Assembly: GCF_000235365.1 (NCBI RefSeq)
Contig: NC_016454.1
Span: forward strand, 868,001-932,000
DNA length: 64,000 bases
Reading direction: 5' to 3'
From: Eremothecium cymbalariae DBVPG#7215
Taxonomy: Eukaryota; Ascomycota; Saccharomycetes; Saccharomycetales; Saccharomycetaceae
The position numbers and the translations under genes were made by a program. The notes beneath the pieces are model-generated. The model had not been told where the DNA came from. It saw nothing but the letters and a program-made list of their open reading frames with translations, and made no database searches. Positions 47,316-57,933 of the stretch are shown one piece after another. Within the stretch, counting starts at the first letter, position 1, and every line of letters begins with the position of its first letter.

Positions 47316-47876
47316 AGTGTGCCGCTTGATGACAGTTATATTTTGGCTTGCAACTCAAGTGCTCGGTATAAATCTGTTTCACACAGTAGACCCCTTTTGG
47401 TATATATATATTTCACAAAGTGACAAATGTCAGTGTCACTCACTGTAAAGCAGCGCCGGTTAGATAGAAAAATGGCAACAAACAAGTACCAACCCGCATG
47501 CTCGTATGAGACATGTAAGTCGAGGTGGCCATATAGCGAACTTTGCCCAGCTGTCTTTATCTAAGTTCTAAAAGTTTAGCATTATAAGCCGTTTTAGGAG
47601 GGTATATTGCGAGGCTAGGGAGAAGGTTCCATGTGATGAATCCGTATAGGGCCACCGTTAGAACCATACAAATCTACTAAGTTACAAAAATGTGAGATTA
47701 CGTAAAAAGCACATCCATTTTCGAACAGTGGTATTTTATTTTGTAAGCATTTTTAAGTCTAGTGACTAAAAAGTATAAGGGCAGGCGATGTATAGTGAGA
47801 TCTACAAGAAGGTAAGCCAAGAAAACCCTTCATCAAAGACAGTAATGTTTGGATATGAAGCTTTGTAATCCAGTGG
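47316..47876. other. Intergenic AIM6-2/SSU72
   Basis: About 560 bases upstream of AIM6 copy 2 and downstream of SSU72. A (TA)n run lies near 47400-47411. No RNA gene, repeat or plausible ORF is visible. Confidence 0.55.
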
Positions 47877-48506
47877 TTAATAATATGCCGGAGAGTACAG
47901 TAGTGGAAGTTGAGGGTGAGAGTCTTGCCATGCTGTCACGACACCCATTACGCAATCCTCAAATGGTATGCCTAGTTCATCACACTCATCAATTTTTGAG
48001 TTTAGCTGGTCTACTAACTCTAGCATTGCTTTACCGCCTATCTTTGCATTTTCGTTGTCGTCTCTGATATCTAGATTTATTACATGAACTATCTTATTCA
48101 ATTGACCCCCTCTGTTCATCAGATCTTCACAAACTGAGTCGAAGCATCGCTCTTCGCATGTAAACACAAAGTCGAACACTTTGTTGCAATCGTGCCACTT
48201 TTCTGGCGCTTTTTTGATCTTTCTGTTGCGGTCAAGCATCTCCAGCAGACCATTTGATTTGTAGCGTTCAGCAGACTGAGACAATAAATCATTATATATA
48301 TCGTTATAAGGCGTTCCGAATGAATAGACATTAGGCTTATCTATGGAGAGGCCAGGAAGTCTAACAGCGGAACCAGTACCGTAGGACGACACATCGTAAC
48401 CTGCCTCTTTCAGCACACGGTGAGACTCCATTGATCTATTGTTATTAGATGCACACACAGTACAGAGCTTCAAATTAGATGTATTACGCAACTCGTTAGA
48501 TACCAT
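47877..48506 (-). CDS. SSU72: RNA polymerase II CTD phosphatase Ssu72
   Basis: The 209-residue product matches yeast Ssu72 (206). The CX5R active-site loop is CASNNNR (C18, R24). The conserved RLPGLSIDKPNVYSFGTPY and CNKVFDFVFTCEERCFDSV follow, and the chain ends WQDSHPQLPLLYSPAYY. Ssu72 removes phosphate from Ser5 and Ser7 of the CTD and is part of the cleavage and polyadenylation factor, acting in termination and 3' end formation. The order SSU72-ATG4-SQS1 equals YNL222-223-224. Confidence 0.96.
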   Translation of the reverse strand: MVSNELRNTSNLKLCTVCASNNNRSMESHRVLKEAGYDVSSYGTGSAVRLPGLSIDKPNVYSFGTPYNDIYNDLLSQSAERYKSNGLLEMLDRNRKIKKAPEKWHDCNKVFDFVFTCEERCFDSVCEDLMNRGGQLNKIVHVINLDIRDDNENAKIGGKAMLELVDQLNSKIDECDELGIPFEDCVMGVVTAWQDSHPQLPLLYSPAYY

Positions 48507-48941
48507 TGCTAAACTTTATGGCCGATAGCTGGCGACGACGAACTTATAGTGATTGACTTTTCTAGTAGGAATTATATCCCGTAATATGTAGTAGTGGATC
48601 TGGATAACAAGTGAAACTAGCTCCTAAAAAATTGATGCGTTTTTCGAATATCCAGTTTTCGGGTCGTTAACTGTTTAATATCTGTATTACCCGGAAAATG
48701 ACTGTGGTTCAATGACACTACTGCTCATCAATACTGGCACATACGCACACAGACACACACACACACACACATTTCCAATAACCTTAGCAAACAAGGCTTG
48801 TTTGACTTAAGTACTTTCTTTTATCGTTTTCAGTTTCTGGCTCCTTTAAAGAGGTGGGTTAATATATATGTCATAAATACATTAGAATTGGTTTGTTCTC
48901 GGTGAAGAAAATAGGGTTAGTTGTATTTGAAGTTTTTAGAG
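48507..48941. promoter_or_regulatory. SSU72 promoter and ATG4 3' region, with CA repeat
   Basis: About 435 bases. A dinucleotide run (CA)n with one interruption occupies about 48745-48770. The region upstream of SSU72 is otherwise unremarkable and no further gene is seen. Confidence 0.55.
48745..48770. repeat. (CA)n microsatellite
   Basis: A run of about 13 CA units with a single G substitution near its start. Such tracts are common and polymorphic in yeast intergenic DNA. Confidence 0.8.
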
Positions 48942-50351
48942 TTACTTACCCCGTACTGGAATAGTTTCCTTCTCGACAAGTACTTTTTCGACTTCCACAT
49001 CAGGAGCCCCGGAACTATTACTCTCTCCAACCACCACAATTTTCTGATTTTTGCATTTAACATCTTGATATTCGTCATCGGCCTCTTTATTTTTGTAAGA
49101 ATCTGCAGACTGTACCAAACTGCCCACATCTACGTAATCGCCTATCTCTAAATCACTAGTCAGGTCTTTTCTTTGTTCAGCAGTCTTCCGTTCTCCTATT
49201 AGCATTCTTTCTACTTCGTTATCGAGCATGATATCAACAGGTTTACTATCACTTAGGTGAATTATTTTGGAGCCCAAAACAGTTGTCTTCCAGGATAGCC
49301 AATCGTCTTCTCCCGTAAGAAGAAAGCCAAGCAACATCGATGGATCAATAGCAGATAGGTGGATTTTGTTAAATGTTTGGGGGTGAACGCTGTGAAACCT
49401 TTCTTCATCGCTTTCATAGAGCGCAAGATTCAACTGCACTTTGTGAGGATCCAAATAGAACAGGTAATCTCCTTGATAACCAAAAAAATATAGGGACGAA
49501 GAGGGCCTGCCTCCAGATATACCGACCGATTGCGATGATGATAGAATGTTCTTAATATCATCCCAATAGTATTCATTAGTGAAATCTACCCCTAACCGCA
49601 CTCCCAGTAATAGTAATACATTGGCCTTAGGATTTGCCCGAAACAAAGGATCTATCTCATCTAAATATACATCTGCGGAATCAGTGGATATAATACAGTG
49701 ATCAATACCACTACCAGGGAACTTCATGACTAGTGATCGAATACTCCTGGATATTGCAGACGGGCCAAACCATTCCCCCGGTTTCTTACCTGACAATTTA
49801 TATCCCTCTTGGACGAACTTATGCAACGAAAAAGGATGTTTTGGGTTGTCCTCAAACCATCTAATTATCTTCATCTCGACTTCATTTATGTCCGAATCCG
49901 ATCCACTAATTCGAAAATCTCTACCTAGGTTCGCCAATTGCAATGCATTTGCAAGCAACGATTGGCCCGTTCTAATCATGCACCCCCATCCTATATCTGT
50001 TTGAAAGCAATCCAGATTATTTAAAACGTTCTCGATAACATTTAAGGGGTTGTCTCTCAATAGAATACTTATTCGCATGGGTGATGGACCATCTATGTGC
50101 CTTGGTATTGGAGCGAACCTCGTGCGATATGTAAAATGCAATCTAGAGTTAACATCCTTAAGAAACTCGGGGTTCCACGGTTCAGGTCTCGTGAACATAT
50201 GTTGAAACAAGCTCCCAAAATTATCTTGATTTTGTTCTTCCCAACCGCTTGAAATGGGATCATACTTTGCCCCTAGAACTACCAATTGATTATTCCTATC
50301 AGAATTTTCTAAACCCCAGAAACTTTGGGAAACCCTCTGAATAAGATCCAT
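48942..50351 (-). CDS. ATG4: Autophagy cysteine protease Atg4
   Basis: The 469-residue product starts at the ATG at 50351 (MDLIQRVSQSFWG, aligning with MDLVQKVSHG in yeast). The frame is open for 26 more codons but only from a TTG. Atg4 trims the C-terminus of Atg8 and removes it from phosphatidylethanolamine. The catalytic triad is visible: C124 in TDIGWGCMIRTGQSLL, and D301 and H303 in FYLDPHKVQL. The FGPSAISRSI and GISGGRPSSSLYFFGYQG blocks are also conserved. The C-terminal tail is acidic with YVDVGS and VEKETIP, the latter as in yeast VEKETVG, which may hold an Atg8-interacting motif. It is divergent from SQS1, with 239 bases between starts. Confidence 0.95.
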   Translation of the reverse strand: MDLIQRVSQSFWGLENSDRNNQLVVLGAKYDPISSGWEEQNQDNFGSLFQHMFTRPEPWNPEFLKDVNSRLHFTYRTRFAPIPRHIDGPSPMRISILLRDNPLNVIENVLNNLDCFQTDIGWGCMIRTGQSLLANALQLANLGRDFRISGSDSDINEVEMKIIRWFEDNPKHPFSLHKFVQEGYKLSGKKPGEWFGPSAISRSIRSLVMKFPGSGIDHCIISTDSADVYLDEIDPLFRANPKANVLLLLGVRLGVDFTNEYYWDDIKNILSSSQSVGISGGRPSSSLYFFGYQGDYLFYLDPHKVQLNLALYESDEERFHSVHPQTFNKIHLSAIDPSMLLGFLLTGEDDWLSWKTTVLGSKIIHLSDSKPVDIMLDNEVERMLIGERKTAEQRKDLTSDLEIGDYVDVGSLVQSADSYKNKEADDEYQDVKCKNQKIVVVGESNSSGAPDVEVEKVLVEKETIPVRGK

Positions 50352-50590
50352 AACTGGCGTCCTTGTTCGTTCTTCCTTTTTTATTTGCTTATCTCCAAGT
50401 TCAAAGTGAACCACCAGAAAAGCCGTCAAGTTGTAACAAGGACGGGCGCCTTGTTGATTTTAGAACATTGCCAGACTCAAACAAAATAAAAAACATCCAT
50501 CTTGTTTTATAATTCCTCATATATATATATGTATATGTATATATCGTCAAATCAAAGTAAAGAAGCTCTATTACCAAGGCATAGTTTGTA

Positions 50591-52639
50591 ATGGCTAAAA
50601 GGCATAAGCACTATGAGAGAAACTCTTCTAACCGAGGCGGTCGTGGGGGATATCGCGGTCATCAGCATTCGGGTGGACGAAGACGAGGGCAACCTACTGG
50701 AATAGATGCAAATCCTATACCAATTTTTACTCGGGGTGATTTGACGCAGACTGATATGGTTGAAGATTTTTATTTCGGCCGTCGAAGTGATAGATCCTTC
50801 TTGAAGAAAGCTTCCATGCGAACAGGAGGGTCGCGGCCTGCGTTTTGGGATTCCAGGGATGGACGTAGAGGTAATCAAAACTTACCAGCGAGGAAAAGAC
50901 CTATCAAATTCATTAAATGCAAGGAAGTTTATGATCCTTCTAAAAATATGATACAATTGCTATCCTTAGCAGGGAAACAGAAGGCTGAACGTTTGCTTTC
51001 AAAGACTAATCCTGGTGATGATGTTGAACAAAATTCTTCAGATGAATCGAAGAAGACTGTCCCTACGAAAAGTCAACAAAGCATTGACATTAATAATCGC
51101 CAGAAGCTATCTGATATAGATGATGAAATGCTGTTTTTTGTTGACCAAAAAGGTGAAACCGTCCATGAAGTAATGGAAGTTACACCTAGTGCAGACGCTA
51201 CTGATGGGCAATCGTGTACTGAATTTAATCCTACATTGACCATCGGAAAAACTCAGATAAACGTTAAGCAGAGTAGTAGTGGAGACGTACATCTAGCACC
51301 AACTCATAGCCATCATCCCTTTAAAGATTATTACTTTGGTCAGGATGTGAATGAGGAGTGCGGTGAGCAGAATAAGGATACAGAAAGTGATGATCAAAAA
51401 GATGAACATACCCCATCTCAAGTCTCTTCATCTGATGGCATCCCTAATCAAGATAATTCTCTCGTGTTAAATTCCGATTCAAGTTGTGCTCGGCAATCTC
51501 TTTCCCAAAATATTGGAAACTTGACCTTGGCTGATATTGAAAGTGAATCCGACTCTGAATCGCTTTCTAGTAAAGAGTGGGAACCAAATCCAAAGCCAAA
51601 TTCAGTGCCAGAATTTGGAATGTTAGAAGAGGACCATGTTGCTGACATGGCTAAAGTTAATGTTACGAACATTAGATTGGGAGCTCGTAATCATAGCTAT
51701 TACGTCTCTTGTGAAAGTTATTTCAAAGATAATGAATCTAGATGGTTAGACCATGACAGTATGACTGATCTGGTCTTTGAATTAGGTCTTCCTGAAAATC
51801 GCCTAGGTTCCTATCTTGAATCTATTAAGAATGATTTGCTGTCGAACGATGAAGATCTTGGTGAGGGTTTAGAGGATTTGGTGGAATACAGTCTGAAATA
51901 TGAACGTGTAAGAAATCAAGAGCATGAAACTAAGAGCTTGGAGTATAGTGGTCGTGGTAAAAAGAAAGTGCTCGTCCTGGATGAAGTTATAGATATAGAT
52001 GACGATATTAAAACACTACTTCAAGATAAAGCTACCATTAGATTCGGAAAAGCAGCTGAAAAGAGGCAACTTAAAAAGACACTCATAAACGAAGATGATA
52101 TATATCCCGTTGATCTTTACCAAAAGTATCCATATCGATTTCATATTGAAAACATTATCGAAGAACTAAATAACTTTGTTTTAAGCAAAAGTAAAATCAT
52201 GAACTTCCCACCATTAGATGCCCACGGTATACAAACTCTGAAAAATCTGGCAAAGGCTTTTGAACTATCGTACACGACAGCCGATGTCGGCGGAAAAACG
52301 CACTTATTCCTCCAAAATAATGAAGGAGCGACAATAAACCATCGTTTGATTAATATCATTCGAAGACAACGGCCAGTATTCCCGAGACGAGATGCCAAGA
52401 GAGAAGATCGATCTGCTGCGTACAAGATTAAATTCCACGTGAATGAAGGTGAAATTGTTGGCAAAGATGCGCCCATTATTGGCCAAGACAATGTAGGCAG
52501 AAAACTATTGGAAAAACTTGGGTGGACCCATGGCGAAGGTCTAGGAGTGCATGGTAACAAGGGAATTAGCGAACCATTGATGGCTACAGTTAAGAAAAGT
52601 AGATCTGGCCTTCGCCATGTAGACAATTCAACATCTTAG
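50591..52639 (+). CDS. SQS1: Sqs1/Pfa1, G-patch activator of the Prp43 helicase
   Basis: The 682-residue product begins with an RGG-like basic stretch (residues 10-40). It continues through a long acidic, Ser-rich middle (about 130-430) to an R3H-type region near 520-600. It ends with a G-patch, KLLEKLGWTHGEGLGVHG, and its conserved tail PLMATVKKSRSGLRH. Yeast Sqs1 (YNL224C, 767 residues) stimulates the DEAH helicase Prp43 in ribosome biogenesis and pre-mRNA splicing. The start at 50591 is the first ATG and gives the conserved MAKRHKHYER end. Confidence 0.93.
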   Translation: MAKRHKHYERNSSNRGGRGGYRGHQHSGGRRRGQPTGIDANPIPIFTRGDLTQTDMVEDFYFGRRSDRSFLKKASMRTGGSRPAFWDSRDGRRGNQNLPARKRPIKFIKCKEVYDPSKNMIQLLSLAGKQKAERLLSKTNPGDDVEQNSSDESKKTVPTKSQQSIDINNRQKLSDIDDEMLFFVDQKGETVHEVMEVTPSADATDGQSCTEFNPTLTIGKTQINVKQSSSGDVHLAPTHSHHPFKDYYFGQDVNEECGEQNKDTESDDQKDEHTPSQVSSSDGIPNQDNSLVLNSDSSCARQSLSQNIGNLTLADIESESDSESLSSKEWEPNPKPNSVPEFGMLEEDHVADMAKVNVTNIRLGARNHSYYVSCESYFKDNESRWLDHDSMTDLVFELGLPENRLGSYLESIKNDLLSNDEDLGEGLEDLVEYSLKYERVRNQEHETKSLEYSGRGKKKVLVLDEVIDIDDDIKTLLQDKATIRFGKAAEKRQLKKTLINEDDIYPVDLYQKYPYRFHIENIIEELNNFVLSKSKIMNFPPLDAHGIQTLKNLAKAFELSYTTADVGGKTHLFLQNNEGATINHRLINIIRRQRPVFPRRDAKREDRSAAYKIKFHVNEGEIVGKDAPIIGQDNVGRKLLEKLGWTHGEGLGVHGNKGISEPLMATVKKSRSGLRHVDNSTS

Positions 52640-53067
52640 ACTTATTTCGTTTATTTTATACATATACCTATCTTTTTTTATATTAAATACCTCCCTTTTC
52701 TCATATTATCTTGCAGACCTGGATTTTTAGAGCTGAAATATAACAACATACAACATTAATATAATCCATAATCCCCTGCCTGTCTTCATGTGTCTACCTA
52801 TCTATTGCAGATCGATACCTGCATTTATCTAAGACATACTCTCAAGCAAAATTTAATTAATAAGTATGACTGTAGCAACTTGTTGCCTTATAAATGTTTA
52901 TTTGAAGTCACATGCTAACCCTGTTCTCGTTGTTGACAGACATTTATATCTGAAGACGCGCTTCGCTAATTTTGATTTCAAAAGCAGTACACAAAATCGA
53001 TTTAAATTAAAAACAGATATTTTGTAGCATCACCAAAGAATCCTGACTACAATTATTGATTAAAAAC
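52640..53067. other. Intergenic SQS1-CNM67
   Basis: About 430 AT-rich bases. An AGACGCGCTTCGC string lies at about 52954-52966, close to cell-cycle box cores (ACGCG), which would suit a spindle-pole gene, but the match is weak. No gene is seen. Confidence 0.5.
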
Positions 53068-55620
53068 ATGTTTGCAGTTGGGAACGGCTTCGATGAGATA
53101 AGGAGCTCTAGAAGCATCCCACTTAGTGTGAGTGAGGAGAAATTTGATTATACCGAAAGTGAGTTTGATGAAAATGATGATTCAGCTGTATCTGAAGGGA
53201 ACATTAGACTAGACAGAAGTTTTAATTTTCGTGGTTTTATGGATAGATTAACAGGGAAACAAAAAGCTTTAGAATTAGCCCATCAATTAGACCTGAAGAG
53301 GGGTGTATCCAGTGGTTTAGATAACATTGTATCTCCTGATGCACCTTCGGAACAGCATGTAAACGATGAAAATGGTCATCCACAGCCCATACGGCGTGTA
53401 CCCTCTGGGGCGCGCCAGGGTCATACTGTCCGTACTGCAAACGTAGAAACTTCAACACCAACGAAGCACCAAGCTCAGGGCAAGGGGAATGATTTACTTG
53501 TACAATCCACTCCACTAACGAAGGCCGCTACGGTGACTCGGCCCCAACCTAAGGATCTCCTGAGAGAGAAGTTGATTGAAAACCACAACAGAAAGGTTAG
53601 TACTGGGAGCATTGGTTCTGGCCATGCACAACGCGATATGGTGCAAGAGACCAAAGATCTAAGGGAGGAAAACTCAAGGTTGCAAGAAGAGCTAGAAAAC
53701 CTTGAAAACCGTCAATTAGAGAAGGACGGTGAAATAAGTCAGTTAAACCGTACTTTGAATGAGAAAGATATGCAGATCTCTGAATTGAGAAAACATTTGG
53801 AATCCAAGAAAACAGACATTATCCACTTGGAGCAGAAGTCAGCAAGAACAATGGAAAGTTTAAAGACCTTGGAAGACGAACTAAAACAGAGAGAAAACAG
53901 GATTAAAAGTCTAGAGCAAAGCATTGAAAGTGCGACAGTGGATTCGGAAGCTGAGGTAATTAAGTTAAATAAAGAGCTTGAGCAGGTAACTTTGGAATAC
54001 AAAAAGTATAAGATCGAGGCAAAGTTACGTCTAGATGAGACTGAATCATTGCTAGTGAAAAGTAATGACCTGAATCAGGAACTTCAGGAAAGTGTTAAAG
54101 GTAAAACCGATGAACTCACACAACTATCTAAGAAGTTGGTAACCAAAGAAAATGAAGTCTCAGATCTCAATTCATCGTTAACAAAATCAAATACTATAAT
54201 CAGTAAGTTGCAAACAGAAAATGATTCATTATCAGGGGAAGTTAGAAGCGAAAAGGAAAAACTAGCGGAATCTGAAAAGGAAGTTGAAGTCTTGAAGAAG
54301 AGTTTAGATGAATTGCAAGATAAAAAAGATACCGAAATCAATGCTCTTCAAAATGATATTGACACCAATTGGAAACAAAAGCAGATATTACTAGACGAAA
54401 GTATGCAGAAATGTCAAGAGTTAAAAGTGTGTTTGTCCAAAAAGGAAAACGAGTTAAATGGAGCGTTGAGCCAGAATAAAAGACTCAATTCTGAAAAGGA
54501 TTCTTTTAAGAAGTTTGTGGAGCTTTGTAAATGCTATGATGTCCCTATTGGTCTCCAAATAGTGGAACTCTTTAAGAAGAGCCCTAGAAATAATAGACTT
54601 AATCCAGCTATACTTAAAGAAAGGTATGAAATTGTTGGCTTCAAGTTAACTTCTGATGAAGAACTTTTGAATAATATTAAGTCTGAACTAGAACCTCTAA
54701 AGGCGCTGAATCTTAAATTAAAAGAAGAGTTGGAATCAAAATTGAAAGACACTAAAGATCATTATGTAACTAAGGAATCCAACATGAAAGAAAATATTAA
54801 AGAGTTACAGGAGGATGTAAAGGTGCATTTAGCAAACATTAAAAAGTCACAGGATGTGATTGAAAGCTTACACAAGGACATTGCTGCATTGATAAAGGAA
54901 AAAGAGGAATTATTAAATAAAAATGCAGAATTATCAAAACGTATATCTGAACTACAGGAAAGTCAGCTACAACGTGATCGCAGCACATTCCTAGACTTGT
55001 GTGAGAAGAACCAAGATCTTTTACAATCAAATCATGAGCTAATAACCAAGTCACGAGACTTAGAAGCCGAATTAGTAGCTGCGAACTCTAACTACCAAGA
55101 ACTTGAATCCAAAATCTCTGAAAAAGATTCTCTATTGAAGGACAAACAGCAAACAATAAGTGATCTACAATTGAATCTAAATCAGCTTAGGAAAAACTTG
55201 GAAAAACTAAAGGGAAATCCTGCTGAGATGATTTCATTTGAAAGTGCTCAGAAAATATATCAAAATTTGGATAGAAAAACGTACAATAATTTAATGGTTG
55301 AACAGGTGAATCAATTGGACTTGGTTGAACTACAAAACGTGGTCAAGAACGTTATATTGTTGCTCGAGACTCCTTTCTCTAAGCTATCCAAGAAAATGCC
55401 CTTGGTTAGTATTTACTTGAGATACGAAAAGAGTTTATGTTTCCACTTTGCAAATAAATTGCACTACCATGTTTATCAAGAACCAATAGATATTAAGAAG
55501 TTTACAAACAAGGCCTACAGCCAATATCTAGAAAGACACGACCTCACAAAGATAAAACATCCGTTAGAATTTTGTTTGGATAAATTATATGAGGAAGTCC
55601 GCTCGAGGTTAAAATATTAG
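53068..55620 (+). CDS. CNM67: Spindle pole body coiled-coil protein Cnm67
   Basis: The 850-residue product starts at the ATG at 53068 (MFAVGNGFDEIRSS); four codons before it lack an ATG. Residues about 175-720 form a near-continuous heptad-patterned coiled coil (Leu/Glu/Lys-rich). They are followed by a folded C-terminal domain, about 725-850 (AQKIYQNLDRKTYNNLMVE ... YEEVRSRLKY). In yeast, Cnm67 (YNL225C, 581 residues) spans the intermediate layer of the spindle pole body, linking Spc42 to Nud1 in the outer plaque, and its C-terminal domain anchors to Spc42. The product here is about 270 residues longer, mostly coiled coil. Identification rests on the C-terminal domain and position between SQS1 and JJJ1. 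Confidence 0.85.
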   Translation: MFAVGNGFDEIRSSRSIPLSVSEEKFDYTESEFDENDDSAVSEGNIRLDRSFNFRGFMDRLTGKQKALELAHQLDLKRGVSSGLDNIVSPDAPSEQHVNDENGHPQPIRRVPSGARQGHTVRTANVETSTPTKHQAQGKGNDLLVQSTPLTKAATVTRPQPKDLLREKLIENHNRKVSTGSIGSGHAQRDMVQETKDLREENSRLQEELENLENRQLEKDGEISQLNRTLNEKDMQISELRKHLESKKTDIIHLEQKSARTMESLKTLEDELKQRENRIKSLEQSIESATVDSEAEVIKLNKELEQVTLEYKKYKIEAKLRLDETESLLVKSNDLNQELQESVKGKTDELTQLSKKLVTKENEVSDLNSSLTKSNTIISKLQTENDSLSGEVRSEKEKLAESEKEVEVLKKSLDELQDKKDTEINALQNDIDTNWKQKQILLDESMQKCQELKVCLSKKENELNGALSQNKRLNSEKDSFKKFVELCKCYDVPIGLQIVELFKKSPRNNRLNPAILKERYEIVGFKLTSDEELLNNIKSELEPLKALNLKLKEELESKLKDTKDHYVTKESNMKENIKELQEDVKVHLANIKKSQDVIESLHKDIAALIKEKEELLNKNAELSKRISELQESQLQRDRSTFLDLCEKNQDLLQSNHELITKSRDLEAELVAANSNYQELESKISEKDSLLKDKQQTISDLQLNLNQLRKNLEKLKGNPAEMISFESAQKIYQNLDRKTYNNLMVEQVNQLDLVELQNVVKNVILLLETPFSKLSKKMPLVSIYLRYEKSLCFHFANKLHYHVYQEPIDIKKFTNKAYSQYLERHDLTKIKHPLEFCLDKLYEEVRSRLKY

Positions 55621-55772
55621 ATAATCACTTCGAACGTCGCTACAACGAATTCATGATCTTCGTGTTGTATGTACACTGTTTCAACAAAATATATTGTAGC
55701 TAGCATGTAACCTGATGATGACAAAAGTTCTTTGATCTTTAAACGCTCTATCTTGGTATTTGCATCTTTGGA

Positions 55773-57556
55773 ATGAAAACATGTTATTATGAGCTATTGG
55801 GCGTTGATTCAAATGCCTCTGATGTTCAATTGAAAAAGGCATACCGTAAAAAGGCTTTACAATATCATCCAGATAAAAATATAGAGAACATAGAAGAGGC
55901 AACACAAATCTTTGCCACTATTAGATCAGCTTACGAAGTTCTATCAGATCCAAACGAACGTGCTTGGTATGATTCACACAAGGATCAGATATTAAACGAG
56001 GATTATAATGCTAATGTTAACGATGACTATGAAGTGGATTCATCTATTACAGGTGTAACAACTGTGGAGTTATTAAAATTCTTTAATTCAGGGCTTTATA
56101 CAAGGTTGGATGATACGCCCGCTGGTATTTATCAAATTGCAGGCAAAGTGTTTGCGAAATTAGCAGCGGATGAAATCAAATGGGGACGAAGACTTGGCTT
56201 GCAGGGCTATGACATATTTGAAGATGACCAGTTTGAAAATGATATTACTAATATGGGTTATTTAAAGGCCTGTGATAGATATATAAAATCTAAAAACATC
56301 AACTATCCGATTTTTGGTTATTCCGACACAGATTATAATATCCTTAAAACGTTTTACAAAAAATGGAGTAGTTTCAGTACTTTAAAAAGTTTTAATTGGG
56401 AAGATGACTACATGTACTCTAGTAATTTTGATAGAAGAACTAAAAGAGAGATTAATAAGAGGAATGAAAAGAAGCGAACCCAGGCTAGGAATGAATATAA
56501 TAAAACTGTTAAGCGCTTTGTATCCTTCATTAAGAAGTTTGATAACAGAATGAAAGAAGGCTCCAAGAAAGCAGAGGTTGAAAAGAAAAAGAAGTTGCAG
56601 CAATCGTTACGGAAGCAAATAGAGAAAGAACGGATGGCGAAGACTATGCATAACAATCATGACCCGTTTCACTTGCAGAGTTGGCAAACTGTAAATCAAG
56701 AAAATTGGGAAGAGCTTGAAAAACACTTGGGGATTTCTCAAGAACAAACTGTAGACAACCAGGATGATGAAGATGTTATTGTTATATATGACTGTTTCGT
56801 TTGCAATAAAAATTTTAAGTCTGAAAATCAATTGGAAAATCATAACAATACAAAGGCTCATAAGAAGCTAGTTAAGAAGATTCAATGGGAGATGAGGAAA
56901 GAAAGTATGGAGTTAGGTTTAGATGAAATTTCAGATCTAGATGATTTTGACTCCGCCAAAGAAGAGGGGAATGAAGATTTGAGTGATTACGCAACTTCGG
57001 AAGAAGAGACTGAATCTAACCTTGGATCCGTTTCCAATTCAAATAACCCAATTACTGAATATTCCCCTGATGAGACGAACTTCAGAATAAGCGAGTGTCT
57101 AGCAGAGATTGCTAACATAGAAAAAGAACTCGAAGAGCAAGAATACGAAGTCGATGATTTAACTGAAAGCGACAAATCTGAGGAACCATTGTTTAAGGAC
57201 AAAAAAAGTGGCAATTCAAACGAATTGGAAGATATCCTTGCAGCATTAGATAATGAATCTGAAATAGATAATGATGATTGGAATTCAAACGGTAAAAAAA
57301 AGAAAAAAAGAAAAGTCACAAGGCAAAGTCCGTATCGGCAGCTATTGCTGCTTCCAATAAATCAGAAACGACTAATCAACCAAGTCAGAAGCAGGAAACA
57401 ACAAGAGCCAATGATTCATCTTTAAGCTGCTCTCGCTGTGGTATGACGTTCCAAAGCAGGAATAAATTGTTCCAACATGTGAATAGTTCTGGGCACGCCC
57501 TACCTCCTTCAAAAGTAAAAAAACCAGCCCGAAAAAGCAAGCAATATAAGGGCTAA
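55773..57556 (+). CDS. JJJ1: J-protein Jjj1, 60S biogenesis; apparent -1 frameshift near 57294-57315
   Basis: The start ATG at 55773 opens a frame that stops at 57425 (550 residues), but the last 37 or so codons of that frame look non-native. From about 57302 the conserved end continues in the -1 frame to a stop at 57554-57556. The main frame has the J domain (3-70) with HPD at 32-34, a basic helical middle (about 225-290) and a C2H2 finger, C341/C344/H357/H363. The -1 frame supplies the second finger ([10 protein letters not shown]..., same C-x2-C-x12-H-x5-H spacing) and a basic tail. Jjj1 (YNL227C, 590 residues) helps Ssa Hsp70 release Arx1 from late 60S particles with Rei1. The sequence is one base short of an intact reading frame. 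The joint lies in an A8-G-A7-G-A4 tract, so sequencing error, real mutation or recoding are all possible. Confidence 0.88.
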
Positions 57557-57933
57557 ACCTGCAATTCATATTCAAGGGTTCATAGGAGATTCCTTTGTGT
57601 ATTACGTACTGCATTTTAATCATTGCCATATAATGAATGGCCGTTTCAAGAAGATATCATATTGAACGACTAATATTGGTAATTTCGAGAAAGGTGTAAA
57701 TGGATCCCAGTAATGATGAAAAATTTAGAATTCAGCCAGTCATTCACCTATAACTTGGTTGTATTAGCGTAATTTAAGACCCCAACCTATTTAGTATTCT
57801 AGAGCGGAAGTTTGAAAAGACCACACTGAGTAACCTAAGTTGTCTAAAGACTATTTGGAATAAGAGTACTACATTAAGATTTTGTGCGCTATTTCGATTG
57901 TTTTCTTGGATATAAGGCCATTGTCAGCTTAAA
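57557..57933. promoter_or_regulatory. URE2 promoter region
   Basis: About 380 bases between JJJ1 and URE2, both on the plus strand. It is AT-rich, with no named site I am confident of and no gene. Confidence 0.55.
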
